A DNA stretch of 64,000 nt from contig CAKTVW010000002.1 in the NCBI GenBank assembly GCA_934630495.1, forward strand, positions 1 through 64,000, given 5' to 3'. This document shows positions 40,497-49,513 of the stretch, one piece after another. Below the pieces are notes generated by a model. That model was not told where the DNA came from. It did not search any database and saw only the letters and a list, made by a program, of their open reading frames with translations. Each line of letters begins with the position of its first letter. Position 1 is the stretch's first letter. The position numbers were made by a program, and so were the translations under genes. The stretch is from an uncultured Oscillospiraceae bacterium. GTDB lineage: Bacteria; Bacillota; Clostridia; Oscillospirales; Oscillospiraceae.

Positions 40497-42460
40497 TGTT
40501 CCTGCCGATCGATCGCCGCGAAATGGAGCGGCTGGGCTGGCAGCAGCCGGACTTTGTCTATGTGATCGGGGACGCCTATGTGGATCACCCGTCCTTCGGA
40601 CATGCGATCATCAGCCGCGTTCTGGAGCATGCGGGCTATCGCGTCGTCATCCTTTCGCAGCCGGACTGGAAAAACCCGGAATCCGTCAATGTATTCGGTA
40701 CGCCGCGCCTGGGCTGGCTGGTCAGCGGCGGCAACATGGACTCCATGGTGAACCACTATTCCGTCGGCAAGCACCGCCGCAAGACCGATGCCTATACGCC
40801 CGGCGGCGTTACGGGGAAGCGCCCGGACTATGCCACGGTGGTTTACTGCAACCTGATCCGTCAGACGCATCCGCACGACGCCATCATTATCGGCGGCATC
40901 GAGGCAAGCCTTCGCCGGCTGGCACATTACGACTACTGGTCCGATAAGCTCAAGCGGTCGATCCTGCTTGACGCGCAGGCGGATCTGCTGCTGTACGGCA
41001 TGGGAGAAAAGAGCATCGTCGAAACCGCCGACGCCCTGAACAGCGGCCTGAGCGTACATGATCTGACCTTCCTCGCGGGCACGGCCTACCGCACCGTCAC
41101 GCCGGACACGGACGGCGCGATCGTTCTGCCGTCCTTCGACGAGCTGCGCGCGAGCAAGCGCCGCTATGCCGAGAGCTTTTACATCCAATATCAAAATACC
41201 GACCCCTTTACCGCTAAGCGGCTCGTCGAGCCTTACGGACGGGAATCCGTCGTACAGAACCCGCCGCAGATGCCGCTGACGACCGAGGAGATGGACGAGA
41301 TCTATGCGCTGCCCTATGAGAACGCGCCGCATCCGTCCTATCAAAAGGGTGTCCCCGCGATCTCCGAGGTGCAGTTTTCGTTGGTGTCGAATCGCGGCTG
41401 CTTCGGCGGATGCAGCTTCTGCGCGCTGACCTTCCATCAGGGGCGCATCGTGCAGACGCGGAGCCACGCGTCCATTCTCGCCGAGGCCGAAGCGATGACG
41501 AAGCGCCCGGATTTCAAGGGCTACATCCACGATGTCGGCGGTCCGACCGCCAATTTCCGCCATCCCGCCTGCGACAAGCAGCTCACGAGCGGCGTGTGCA
41601 AAAATCGGCAGTGCCTGTTCCCGACTCCTTGTAAAAATCTGCGGGCAGACCACAGGGATTATGTAAACCTGCTGCGGGAATTACGCGCACTGCCCAAGGT
41701 GAAAAAGGTATTCGTGCGCAGCGGCGTCCGTTTTGACTATCTGCTGGCCGACCCGGACCCGACCTTCCTGCGGGAGCTGGTGGAGTACCACGTTTCCGGT
41801 CAGCTCAAGGTCGCGCCGGAGCATGTTTCCGACGAGGTTCTGCACTATATGGGAAAGCCGCGCCGCGCGGTCTACGCATCGTTCTGCCGAAAGTATAAGC
41901 AGCTCAACGAGAAGCTCGGCCTGAAGCAGTATCTTGTCCCGTATTTGATGAGCTCGCATCCCGGCTCGACACTGCGCGATGCGGTGGAGCTTGCCGAATA
42001 CTGCCGCGATCTCGGTTATATGCCCGAGCAGGTGCAGGATTTCTACCCCACGCCCTCCACGCTTTCGACGGTGATGTACTACACCGGGCTGGACCCGCGC
42101 ACGATGCAGCCGGTCTATGTGCCCACCGACCCGCACGAAAAGGCGATGCAGCGGGCGCTGATCCAGTACCGCGACCCGAAGAACTATGCGCTGGTGCACG
42201 AGGCGCTGGAAAAGGCCGGAAGGACCGACCTGATCGGCAGCGGCGAAAAGTGCCTGATCCGTCCGCGTAAGGGCGAGCAAAAGCCGCAGAAGCCGAAGGG
42301 AAAGACGGCTGCGCAAAGGACCGCACCCGCAAAGGCCAAAGGCAAGCGGCCCGAGAAGCCCGCGAAGCGTACAGGCAAGGCCGCACAGGGCGTGAAGCCG
42401 CCGACGGCGGCGCAGCTTACCGCTGCCGAGCGCTATCTGCGCACCAAGAAGCGGAGGTGA
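40496..42460 (+). CDS. YgiQ-family radical SAM protein
   Basis: 654-residue radical SAM protein of the UPF0313/YgiQ class. An N-terminal B12-binding-like region (about 1-180, with IIGGIEASLRRLAHYDYWS) precedes the cluster motif GCFGGCSFC (Cys-x3-Cys-x2-Cys, about 303-310). The C-terminus from about 585 is a Lys/Pro/Ala-rich basic tail that probably contacts nucleic acid. The modified target is unknown. Start is ATG at 40496; a GTG one codon earlier is possible. It overlaps dut by one base. Confidence 0.9.
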   Translation: MFLPIDRREMERLGWQQPDFVYVIGDAYVDHPSFGHAIISRVLEHAGYRVVILSQPDWKNPESVNVFGTPRLGWLVSGGNMDSMVNHYSVGKHRRKTDAYTPGGVTGKRPDYATVVYCNLIRQTHPHDAIIIGGIEASLRRLAHYDYWSDKLKRSILLDAQADLLLYGMGEKSIVETADALNSGLSVHDLTFLAGTAYRTVTPDTDGAIVLPSFDELRASKRRYAESFYIQYQNTDPFTAKRLVEPYGRESVVQNPPQMPLTTEEMDEIYALPYENAPHPSYQKGVPAISEVQFSLVSNRGCFGGCSFCALTFHQGRIVQTRSHASILAEAEAMTKRPDFKGYIHDVGGPTANFRHPACDKQLTSGVCKNRQCLFPTPCKNLRADHRDYVNLLRELRALPKVKKVFVRSGVRFDYLLADPDPTFLRELVEYHVSGQLKVAPEHVSDEVLHYMGKPRRAVYASFCRKYKQLNEKLGLKQYLVPYLMSSHPGSTLRDAVELAEYCRDLGYMPEQVQDFYPTPSTLSTVMYYTGLDPRTMQPVYVPTDPHEKAMQRALIQYRDPKNYALVHEALEKAGRTDLIGSGEKCLIRPRKGEQKPQKPKGKTAAQRTAPAKAKGKRPEKPAKRTGKAAQGVKPPTAAQLTAAERYLRTKKRR

Positions 42461-42467
42461 GCGGTGG

Positions 42468-43085
42468 ATGACGCGCGAGGGAAACTACGAAAAGCAGCTT
42501 TCTGCCGCACAGCGGCAGTTCCGAACGCTTGACTACCGGGAAATTGCGGCGCGTTTTTCGCTGCCGATGCGCGGCGGCGACCTGACGGTCGTTTTTCTGA
42601 ACGAGCAGTACCGCATCTCGGCCGAAACGGGGGCGCTTTTGCGCTGCGCGGACGGGCAGCGGGCGGATTTTAACACCGGAATGACGGTTTTCGATATGCT
42701 GGCGAACCCGAACGGCTTGCCCGTGCTGAGCGGGCGGTGGTGCGATCATTCGCATTTCAACGCCGTGCGCGGCGGGACGCTTGCGGGGGAGCTGAAGCTG
42801 TCCGATGCGGCGGCCCGGCATTTTTCCGGCAGGACGGAGCGGCTGAAGGAGGCTTGCCGTGCAATCGGCGCACAGGAGATCGCGGACGGCGATTTTTCCT
42901 GCTTGCTGCCGCTGTTCCCGTTTTTTCCGCTGCGTCTGCGCTTTTACGACGCCGACGAGGAATTTCCCGCCAAGCTCCAGCTCCTCTGGGACGAAAACAC
43001 GCCGCGCTATATGCGCTATGAAACGACCTTCTACGCCGCGAATGCCGTGTTCGCCCGCCTTGCCGCGCCGGCAGACGGGAAATAA
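42468..43085 (+). CDS. DUF3786-type protein
   Basis: 205-residue soluble protein. The pattern YREIAARFSLP, VVFLNEQYRI, a VFDMLANPNG-L helix, and the C-terminal FPLRLRFYDADEEFPAKLQLLWDEN with YMRYET resembles DUF3786, which is common in strict anaerobes and often found near corrinoid or Fe-S enzymes; its reaction is not known. It starts 7 nt after the YgiQ stop on GAGGTGAGCGG and is the last gene before a terminator. Confidence 0.7.
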   Translation: MTREGNYEKQLSAAQRQFRTLDYREIAARFSLPMRGGDLTVVFLNEQYRISAETGALLRCADGQRADFNTGMTVFDMLANPNGLPVLSGRWCDHSHFNAVRGGTLAGELKLSDAAARHFSGRTERLKEACRAIGAQEIADGDFSCLLPLFPFFPLRLRFYDADEEFPAKLQLLWDENTPRYMRYETTFYAANAVFARLAAPADGK

Positions 43086-43116
43086 TGCGCACCGCGCGGC
43101 AGACAAAGAACGTCAA

Positions 43117-43160
43117 AAAAGCTCCTCTGTGCTTTCGCTCGAAAGCGCAGAGGAGCTTTT
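43117..43160 (+). terminator. Intrinsic terminator after the DUF3786 gene
   Basis: AAAAGCTCCTCTG and its complement close a long near-perfect stem of about 20 bp with a short loop, ending in TTTT. A further AAGCCGATC/GATCGGCTT inverted repeat at about 43169-43218 could end the opposing cupin transcript. Confidence 0.8.
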
Positions 43161-43286
43161 CAATGTTCGGAAGCCGATCGGCGTGAGAAGCCTGACCGCG
43201 CGGCGCTGATCGGCTTCAAAAGAGCTAAGGAAGCGCTGGTTAAATCGGCAAGAGCGATCGCTGGGATTTATTCAGAGATTCCCTTA

Positions 43287-43616
43287 TTAAAAGATCACGA
43301 CCAGCAGCATTTTGAACTGTTCAAAAGCAAAGACGGCATGCGGATGCTTTGCGGGCATGACGATGGATTCGCCCGTGTGAAGCGCGTATTCGCGGCCGTC
43401 GATCGTGATGCGGCCGACACCGTCCAGACAGGTGACAAAGGCGTCCCCGCCGGACTCGTGCGTGCTGATCTCCTCGCCCTTGTCAAAGGCAAACAGCGTG
43501 ACGCTCACATGTTCGTTTTGCACCAGCGTTTTGCTCACGACCTGCCCCTGCTGATAGACGACCTCGTCCTTTAAGACCATGACCTCGGCCTTGGCTATGT
43601 TTTTCATTCCGTTCAT
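43287..43616 (-). CDS. Small cupin-domain protein
   Basis: 109-residue single-cupin protein. The first cupin motif is GEEISTHESGGDAF and the second GESIVMPAKHPHAVF, which retain a metal-binding-like His/Glu set. Such proteins range from isomerases to sensors, and no substrate can be named. The frame is open upstream to 43802, but AGGAGG stands 8 nt before the ATG at 43616. It lies 56 nt after the DinB-like gene in the same direction. Confidence 0.82.
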   Translation of the reverse strand: MNGMKNIAKAEVMVLKDEVVYQQGQVVSKTLVQNEHVSVTLFAFDKGEEISTHESGGDAFVTCLDGVGRITIDGREYALHTGESIVMPAKHPHAVFAFEQFKMLLVVIF

Positions 43617-43672
43617 GAAGACCCCTCCTGCATGTTGTACGCCGTTAATTTTCTCGCATTCGGTGCTTTTAT

Positions 43673-44386
43673 TCACTGGATAAAGAAAAACGGATTTTCG
43701 ATCTCGCGGCTGCCCCAGAGCGCCGTGGCCGTGCGCCACATTGCGCGGGCATGAATGCGGTCGTGCCAGATAAAGCGCCGCAGGACCTTGCGCATCGTCC
43801 ACTTTTCGCCGTCGGGCGCGGTGTAAACGCGATCGGACAGGAAGTCCGGGAGCGCTTCCAGCTCCGAGAAGACCTGCATACGGTTGTGATACAGGTCGGG
43901 CATATTTTCAAGCTCAATGCCGACCGCCGCTGCGTAGTACGATGTAACGCTGTTCGTGTGCTCGTACATCTGGCGCGGCGTGCGCGGAACAGGACCGTAA
44001 AAGCTCGTGCGCGGCGGACGGCCGGAAATATCCGGGTTCGGGATGCTGCGATAGAGCTTGCAGAAGTCACGGGCGGATTTCAGGCACAGCAGCTTGAGCC
44101 GTTCATACTCCGCCTGCTGGAGCGGGAGGCGTTCGGCGTCGAACAGCACGTCGCTGTCCGCGTCGCAGACCGGAAGCTCCGACTCCTTGCGCTGCACGAT
44201 CGTGATCTCCGGCGTGTCCTGCGGCGGGTTGGCCACGCCGCACCAGCGCAGGTAGCTTCTCAGCTCCCCGCCGAACTTGGCAAGTGCCTGATTCTCGCTT
44301 TCGCCCCGCACAAAGGCGCCGGGATAATTTGCGGCATAGATCAGCCAGCCGCCGGCATTATATTCGCAAACAGCTTCAATCTTCAT
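43673..44386 (-). CDS. HicB-like plus DinB-like fusion protein
   Basis: 237 residues in two parts. The first about 50 (MKIEAVCEY...GWLIYAANYPGAFVRGESENQALAKF) resemble the HicB-type beta-sheet fold. The second (about 85-237) resembles a DinB/YfiT four-helix bundle; EHTNSVTSYY and WHDRIHARAMW provide the three histidines expected for its metal site. DinB-like proteins include thiol transferases and hydrolases, but no function can be fixed. The start overlaps the end of the formyl-THF cyclo-ligase gene by 11 nt, so it is in that operon. Confidence 0.6.
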   Translation of the reverse strand: MKIEAVCEYNAGGWLIYAANYPGAFVRGESENQALAKFGGELRSYLRWCGVANPPQDTPEITIVQRKESELPVCDADSDVLFDAERLPLQQAEYERLKLLCLKSARDFCKLYRSIPNPDISGRPPRTSFYGPVPRTPRQMYEHTNSVTSYYAAAVGIELENMPDLYHNRMQVFSELEALPDFLSDRVYTAPDGEKWTMRKVLRRFIWHDRIHARAMWRTATALWGSREIENPFFFIQ

Positions 44387-44930
44387 GAGAGACCTCCGAA
44401 ATCGGGACGCTCAAAACCGCGTCCACGGGCTTGTCATGCGCCTGCACGGGCAGCGACGGCACGAGCTGAAACGCATAGCACAGTGCGACGGTAGGGTGCG
44501 GCTCTGCCTCAAGGAAGCGGTCGTAGAAGCCGCCGCCGTAGCCGAGACGTGCGCCGTCCACCGTAAAGGCAAGACCGGGCATCAGCATCAGCGCGTCGGG
44601 CGCGTCGGCCGTTTCGCCGCACGTCGGCTCCGGAATGCCGCGATAGCCCGGCGCGACGTCGTTCAGGCTGTCGAGCCATATAAAACGCATCTCCTGCCCG
44701 AAGACCTTCGGCACGGCGACGCGCTTGCCGTCGGCCATGGCGCGGCGGATGATCGGCGCGGTGCGGACCTCCTGATTGTAGCTCAGATAGGCGTAGAGTG
44801 CGTTCGCGCGGAGATAAAGCGGGTGCGCGAACAGCAGCCGTGCCAGCTCCCGCGACGCCGCGTCGATCTGCGCCTCGGTCAGCGCGCGCTTTTGCTGTGC
44901 GATCGTATGCCGCAGAGTCGATTTGTCCAT
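44376..44930 (-). CDS. 5-formyltetrahydrofolate cyclo-ligase
   Basis: 184-residue ATP-dependent enzyme that converts 5-formyl-THF into 5,10-methenyl-THF. The N-terminal RHTIAQQKRALTEAQ helix, AVPKVFGQEMRF substrate strand, and the C-terminal GARLGYGGGFYDRFL nucleotide motif are diagnostic. It is the first gene of a three-gene minus-strand unit with the DinB-like and cupin genes and has its own promoter. Confidence 0.93.
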   Translation of the reverse strand: MDKSTLRHTIAQQKRALTEAQIDAASRELARLLFAHPLYLRANALYAYLSYNQEVRTAPIIRRAMADGKRVAVPKVFGQEMRFIWLDSLNDVAPGYRGIPEPTCGETADAPDALMLMPGLAFTVDGARLGYGGGFYDRFLEAEPHPTVALCYAFQLVPSLPVQAHDKPVDAVLSVPISEVSHED

Positions 44931-44961
44931 ATCCCAGCCTCGTTTCCGTTCCGTTGATATC

Positions 44962-44990
44962 AGTATAGCCTATGTCCGAACAGGTGTCAA
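44962..44990 (-). promoter_or_regulatory. Promoter of the formyl-THF cyclo-ligase operon
   Basis: TTGACA-N17-TATACT on the minus strand, about 32 nt before the start codon. Confidence 0.75.
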
Positions 44991-45040
44991 CGCCCAATGT
45001 CAAAATTCGGAAACTTCGGTCAGAAACAAAATAATGCCCA

Positions 45041-45069
45041 TTGCAGGAGCGCGAAAAATACGGTATAAT
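45041..45069 (+). promoter_or_regulatory. Promoter of the lipid kinase gene
   Basis: TTGCAG-N17-TATAAT, 62 nt before the start codon. Confidence 0.65.
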
Positions 45070-45131
45070 GGAGAAAAAAATGGGGCAGCCGGCCGCACCG
45101 GCACTGTCCCGAGAGAGAAAAGGAGCAAAAA

Positions 45132-46001
45132 ATGATTTATCATATTCTGTATAATCCCCATGCCGGGAACGGAAACGGCGAAGCGTCCGCCAAACAGCTC
45201 GACACCCTCCTGAAAGGCAGCGAGCTGCACTATTACGACATGACCAAGATAAACGGCTACGCAGCGTTCCTTGCGGCGCTTCCGAAGGAGGAGCCGATCG
45301 TCCTCTGCGGCGGCGACGGCACGATCAACCGCTTTCTGAACGAAGCTGACATATCGTCCGTTGCGAACGATATCCTCTATTATGCCGTCGGCAGCGGCAA
45401 CGACTTCCTCCACGACCTCGGCAAGGAGAAGGGTGAAGCACCGTTTTCCATCAAGAAATACCTGACGGACCTTCCGACGGTGACCGTCAAGGGCAAGACC
45501 TACCGCTTCCTCAACGGCATCGGCTACGGCATCGACGGCTATTGCTGCGAGGTGGGCGACAAGCTGCGCGAGACGACGACCAAGCCTGTCAATTACACGT
45601 CGATCGCCATCAAGGGCCTGCTCTTCCACTTTAAGCCCGCCAACGCGACCGTGACGGTGGACGGGAAGAAGCACACCTATCGCAAGGTCTGGCTTGCACC
45701 GACGATGCACGGCCGTTTCTACGGCGGCGGCATGATGGTCACGCCCGAGCAGGACCGGCTGGGGAAGGAGCACACCGTTTCGACGTGCGTGATGTTCGGC
45801 TCCGGCAAGCTCAAGACGCTGATCGTCTTCCCGTCGATCTTTAAGGGCGAGCACGTCAAGCATACGGAAATGGTACAGGTTCTGACGGGCCGCGAGATCA
45901 AGGTGGAATTTGACCGTCCCACGGCGCTTCAGATCGACGGCGAAACGATTCTCGGCGTTACGGAGTATTCCGTCAGCACCAAGGTCCCGGCGAAGGTCTA
46001 A
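45132..46001 (+). CDS. Diacylglycerol/lipid kinase family protein
   Basis: 289-residue cytosolic or membrane-associated kinase of the DagK/YegS class that phosphorylates lipid alcohols. NPHAGNGNG opens the catalytic domain, CGGDGTINRFLNE is the nucleotide-binding loop, and AVGSGNDFLHDLG and GIGYGIDG are the other conserved blocks. The C-terminal half has the beta-sandwich ending in ALQIDGETI. It is monocistronic between its own promoter and terminator. Confidence 0.92.
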   Translation: MIYHILYNPHAGNGNGEASAKQLDTLLKGSELHYYDMTKINGYAAFLAALPKEEPIVLCGGDGTINRFLNEADISSVANDILYYAVGSGNDFLHDLGKEKGEAPFSIKKYLTDLPTVTVKGKTYRFLNGIGYGIDGYCCEVGDKLRETTTKPVNYTSIAIKGLLFHFKPANATVTVDGKKHTYRKVWLAPTMHGRFYGGGMMVTPEQDRLGKEHTVSTCVMFGSGKLKTLIVFPSIFKGEHVKHTEMVQVLTGREIKVEFDRPTALQIDGETILGVTEYSVSTKVPAKV

Positions 46002-46034
46002 AATCTATGCCGCACGATACCGCTTAGTTATACA

Positions 46035-46064
46035 AAGGCCCTGCTGCACTTGCAGCAGGGCCTT
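46035..46064. terminator. Bidirectional terminator
   Basis: Perfect 14-bp stem AAGGCCCTGCTGCA with a CT loop, between the lipid kinase and the convergent 46080-46346 gene. The A/T flanks are short. Confidence 0.7.
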
Positions 46065-46079
46065 AAAATTCGGAGCGGC

Positions 46080-46346
46080 TTACGCCTTTTCCTCCAGCCA
46101 AGCCTTCATATCGGCGCGGCCCTCCTCGCTCATCGGGAAGGTGTGCGCGTCCTCGATCTGACTCAGCTCGTAGCATTTTTCACCGTACCAGTATTCCGCG
46201 CGGATAGAGCTGGCGTCCATGTCCACCTCCTTCGGGGTGGCCATTTTTACGTCCGGGGCGATCCGAAACCGCAGCGTACCGCAGCTTCCGGTGAAAATGT
46301 TGTTGTTTTCAAACGTGTGCAGGGTGGGGATAAAAATATCCGGCAT
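46080..46346 (-). CDS. Conserved small protein of unknown function
   Basis: 88 residues, soluble, acidic, with aromatic residues clustered in AEYWYGEKCYELSQIEDAHTFP. No signal or membrane segment and no domain I recognise. It begins 3 nt after the pepF stop, so it is co-transcribed with pepF. Codon use and tight packing argue that it is real. Confidence 0.65.
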   Translation of the reverse strand: MPDIFIPTLHTFENNNIFTGSCGTLRFRIAPDVKMATPKEVDMDASSIRAEYWYGEKCYELSQIEDAHTFPMSEEGRADMKAWLEEKA

Positions 46347-46349
46347 GGG

Positions 46350-48152
46350 TTACTCCTGCGTGAGCTGTTCCATCTCGTCAAGCAGCTCGCCGAACAGCGC
46401 AAGCGCATCCTCGACGGGCTTCGTGGTGCTCATGTCCACGCCTGCGCCCTTCAAAAGGTCGATCGGGCTCTTGCTGCAGCCGCCGGAGAGGAAGCCGAGG
46501 TAATCCTTGACCGCCTGCTCACCGCCGTGCAGAATGCGCTGAGACAGCGCAACGGCAGCGGAGTAGCCGGTGGCGTACTGGAAGACATAGTAGTTGTAGT
46601 AGAAGTGCGGAATGCGCATCCACTCCATCGCGATCTCGTCGTCGAGGACGATGTCGTCGCCGAAGTAGAGCTTGTTCAGGCGGCGGTATTCCTCGTTCAG
46701 CACGTCGGGCGTCAGACTGGTGCCCTCCTGCGCCATCTTGCCGATGTTCAGCTCGAACTCGGCAAACATGGTCTGGCGGTAGAGTGTCGTGCGGAAGCCC
46801 TCGAGGAAGTGGTTGATGAGATATGCGCGCTCCTTCTTGTCGGTGGTCCGGCCGAGCAGGTACTGCATCAGCAGCGCCTCGTTACAGGTGGACGCGACCT
46901 CGGCGACGAAGATCACATAGTCGGCGTCAAGCGGGGTCTGATGCTTGTTGGACAGATAAGAATGCATCGCGTGGCCCATCTCGTGCGCCAGCGTGAACTG
47001 GCTGTCGAGCGTGCCGGTGTAGTTCAGCAGGACGAACGGATGCACCTTCGCGCCTGCGGAATATGCGCCGGACCGCTTGCCTGCGTTTTCATAGATGTCG
47101 ATCCAGCGGTTGTCGAAGCCGTGCTTGAGGACCTTGCCGTACTCCTCACCGAGCGGGGCGACGGCCTTGAGGACCAGCGCCTTGGCCTCGTCGATGGTAG
47201 CGCGCTTGTCCACGCCCTCCATCAGCGGGGTGTACAGATCGTAGAAGTGCAGCTCGTCTACGCCCAGCAGCTTCTTGCGAAGCGCAACATAGCGGTACAT
47301 CTTGTCCAGATTCTTATGGACGGCCTCGATCAGATTTGTGTAAACGCTCGTCGGGACGTTCGTCACATCCAGCGAAGCCTCCATCGCGGAGGAATACTTC
47401 CGTGCGTTGGCGAAGAACTGAAGCTGCTTGACCTGTGCGGACAGGACGGCCGCGATCGTGTTCTTGAAGCTGCCGTAGGTGTGGTAGAGGTTCTCAAACG
47501 CGCTCTTGCGCAGCTCGCGGTCGGGGCTTTCCATATAGGAAATGTAGGTGCCCTGCGACAGCGGGTGCTTTTCGCCCTTGCTGTCCACGGCGTCGGGGAA
47601 GGTCACGTCGGCATCGTTGAACATGCCGTAAATGGTGTCGGGCGCACCGGCCATCTCACCGGCGGCGGCAAGCAGCTTTTCCTCGGCGGGGCTGAGGACG
47701 TGCGCACGGCGGCGGCGAATATTGTTCAGGTAGCGGCGATAGCGTTCCAGCTTCGGCTGCTCGGCGTAGAACTTCTCCATGGTCTCATCGTCGATGGCCA
47801 TGATCTCGGGCGTATCAAAGCTGGCGGCGGCGTTCAGCTCGACAATCGTGCTCATCAGATTGCCGACCATAGCCTGATACTTGGAAACGCGGGCATCCTC
47901 GTCCGAGCGGCGCATGGCGTAGTTGCCCAGCGCATCGAACAGCACGTTGGCATCCTCGCTCCATTTCATATAGGCAAGCAGCGTATCGGCCGATTCGCCG
48001 AGCTTGCCCGCGAAAGTCGCGGCCTGCGGGATCATGTCCTTGAGCTTCTTCAGGTCTTCTTCCCAAAGCTCGTCCGTGGCGTAGATGTCATGGATGGCCC
48101 ATTTGTCCTCCTCGCGGATCTCGGAGCGTTCGGGGATCTTTTTTTCTGCCAT
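46350..48152 (-). CDS. pepF: Oligoendopeptidase F
   Basis: 600-residue M3-family zinc metallopeptidase that cleaves cytosolic oligopeptides. The zinc motif AHEMGHAMHS lies at about residue 388, and the third ligand is the Glu of FVAEVASTCNEALL downstream. Full length and with the usual N-terminal helical region. AGGAGG precedes the ATG. It heads a two-gene unit with the small unknown gene. Confidence 0.94.
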   Translation of the reverse strand: MAEKKIPERSEIREEDKWAIHDIYATDELWEEDLKKLKDMIPQAATFAGKLGESADTLLAYMKWSEDANVLFDALGNYAMRRSDEDARVSKYQAMVGNLMSTIVELNAAASFDTPEIMAIDDETMEKFYAEQPKLERYRRYLNNIRRRRAHVLSPAEEKLLAAAGEMAGAPDTIYGMFNDADVTFPDAVDSKGEKHPLSQGTYISYMESPDRELRKSAFENLYHTYGSFKNTIAAVLSAQVKQLQFFANARKYSSAMEASLDVTNVPTSVYTNLIEAVHKNLDKMYRYVALRKKLLGVDELHFYDLYTPLMEGVDKRATIDEAKALVLKAVAPLGEEYGKVLKHGFDNRWIDIYENAGKRSGAYSAGAKVHPFVLLNYTGTLDSQFTLAHEMGHAMHSYLSNKHQTPLDADYVIFVAEVASTCNEALLMQYLLGRTTDKKERAYLINHFLEGFRTTLYRQTMFAEFELNIGKMAQEGTSLTPDVLNEEYRRLNKLYFGDDIVLDDEIAMEWMRIPHFYYNYYVFQYATGYSAAVALSQRILHGGEQAVKDYLGFLSGGCSKSPIDLLKGAGVDMSTTKPVEDALALFGELLDEMEQLTQE

Positions 48153-48181
48153 TGATAATTACCTCCTGTGCATTTTCTTCT

Positions 48182-48209
48182 ATGATACCACAGTTTTGGC
48201 ATTTTTCAA
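48182..48209 (-). promoter_or_regulatory. Promoter of pepF
   Basis: TTGAAA-N16-TATCAT on the minus strand, about 30 nt before the start codon. Confidence 0.6.
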
Positions 48210-48254
48210 TGAGGAAAAGCACTTTTTCGCAGGCTTGTTTTCGTGTGCCGCGCC

Positions 48255-48998
48255 TTATATGCGCACCTGCTCCCCGACTTCGCCGCCCTCGACGGTCAGG
48301 TCGCCGGAATACTCAACGCGGCCGATCCGGCAGTTTCGGCCGATGCGGACGTTCTTGCCGCGTACGACCTCGGCCTGCGTGCATTCCAGGTCGACGGTGT
48401 CGCCCTCAATGCTCTTTACGCGCAGGACGCGCTCGCCGAAGCTGAAGCCGTGCGAAATGCGTCGGACGGTGATCGTGCCGCAGCCGATATCGCCGACCTC
48501 GTTGCTGCCGCCGACTTCGATCTCGATCTTTTCGGCGTTCAGAAGGCCGCTGATCTCCAGCTTGCCGCTTGCGGTGAAGCTTTCGGCCTCGACCTCCTGC
48601 GCCGTCAGCTTGCCCGAGACGCGCAGCTCGCCGCCGTGGAGCGTTCCGCCGACGGAGCAGGCGCCGGAGATGCTGCCGCTGCCGACATGGAGACTGCCGC
48701 CGAGCGCGGTGCTGCCGGAGCAGCGGAAATTCCCGACGCAGTGCAGATTGCCCTCGGCTTTCAGGCTTCCGCTGACTTTTGCGCGGTCGGTGCGGACGGA
48801 ACCCTCAATCTTGAGCGCACCGCTGCTGTGCAGTTCTCCGGTGCAGACCAGACTGCCGGCAAGCTTCAACGCGCCGCTGTTTTGCAGAGCTTGGCAGGCG
48901 GCGTCACCTTGAATTTTCAGGCTCCCGCTGCAATGGATCTCTTCGTATTCTCCGCCGGACGCGGTGTTCGCGCCGGAGCAATGGATGCTTTGACTCAT
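48255..48998 (-). CDS. Bactofilin-like beta-helix protein (YhbE/YhbF-like)
   Basis: 247 residues built from short repeating strands: SGSLKIQG, SGALKLAG, SSGALKIEG, SGSLKAEG and similar units recur every 10-20 residues through about residue 160. This is the pattern of polymer-forming bactofilins. The C-terminal about 80 residues are less repetitive. Bactofilins form membrane-associated filaments that scaffold wall enzymes. The start overlaps the end of the regulator gene by 4 nt, matching the Bacillus yhbD-yhbE order. Confidence 0.78.
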   Translation of the reverse strand: MSQSIHCSGANTASGGEYEEIHCSGSLKIQGDAACQALQNSGALKLAGSLVCTGELHSSGALKIEGSVRTDRAKVSGSLKAEGNLHCVGNFRCSGSTALGGSLHVGSGSISGACSVGGTLHGGELRVSGKLTAQEVEAESFTASGKLEISGLLNAEKIEIEVGGSNEVGDIGCGTITVRRISHGFSFGERVLRVKSIEGDTVDLECTQAEVVRGKNVRIGRNCRIGRVEYSGDLTVEGGEVGEQVRI

Positions 48999-49393
48999 TC
49001 TTCCTCAAATCCTTTCAGTAATTTATCAAGAAATTCGATCCTTTCATTTTCCCGAACGATCTCGATCTTTTTCAGCTCGTCGAGCGGGAAACGGTAGCTT
49101 TTGTAATACAGCTCCAGATGCAGAAACGGCCGCTGCTTTTCCTGATTCGCGGGCGGATTCAGCTCCTGCGCCAGCTTGTCAAGCGAGACGGCATCCTTGC
49201 GCGAGAGGATCAGCTCCATTCTGGGGCAGATCTGCGCGCGATAGAAAAATGTCTCCTGCCCGCTGGGCGTCGAGCGGCGCAGGAACCAATCCTCCGGAAT
49301 CAGCCCCATCCGCTTCCAGCGGTACAGAGCGCCGTAGGAAATGCCGTAGCGCTCCAAAAGCTCCCGTTTGGAGATCAATGCTTCGTCCTCCAT
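48995..49393 (-). CDS. YhbD-like MerR-type regulator (DUF4004)
   Basis: 132-residue protein. The N-terminus (about 6-60) is a MerR-like winged helix, SKRELLERYGISYGALYRW then GLIPEDWF, and the remainder is helical with a basic/acidic C-terminus. The frame is open upstream to 49432, but AAGGAGG stands before the ATG at 49393. It is coupled to the bactofilin-like gene and its own promoter carries two matching palindromes, so autoregulation is likely. Confidence 0.75.
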   Translation of the reverse strand: MEDEALISKRELLERYGISYGALYRWKRMGLIPEDWFLRRSTPSGQETFFYRAQICPRMELILSRKDAVSLDKLAQELNPPANQEKQRPFLHLELYYKSYRFPLDELKKIEIVRENERIEFLDKLLKGFEEE

Positions 49394-49451
49394 GCTTTTC
49401 CTCCTTCCCGATTTGTCCGGAGTGCCGCACAATGCGAAGCCTCGGACGACT

Positions 49452-49501
49452 GCGTAACAATGTTACGCCAGCATAATAGCATAACATTGTTACGCTGTCA
49501 A
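49452..49501 (-). promoter_or_regulatory. Autoregulatory promoter with two GTAACAnTGTTAC palindromes
   Basis: Minus-strand TTGACA (49496-49501) and TATTAT (49473-49478) are 17 nt apart. The spacer itself (49479-49495) is a 17-bp palindrome with one mismatch. A second, perfect palindrome, GCGTAACA-A-TGTTACGC, lies at 49452-49468, just after the -10. Centres are 27 bp apart. A MerR-like protein acting in the spacer fits. Confidence 0.75.
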
Positions 49502-49513
49502 CCCCCTTCTGCA

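Noticed and set aside
43086..43286. Additional small gene between the DUF3786 and cupin genes
   Set aside because: The stretch is occupied by a long terminator and a second inverted repeat; no frame has a ribosome site.
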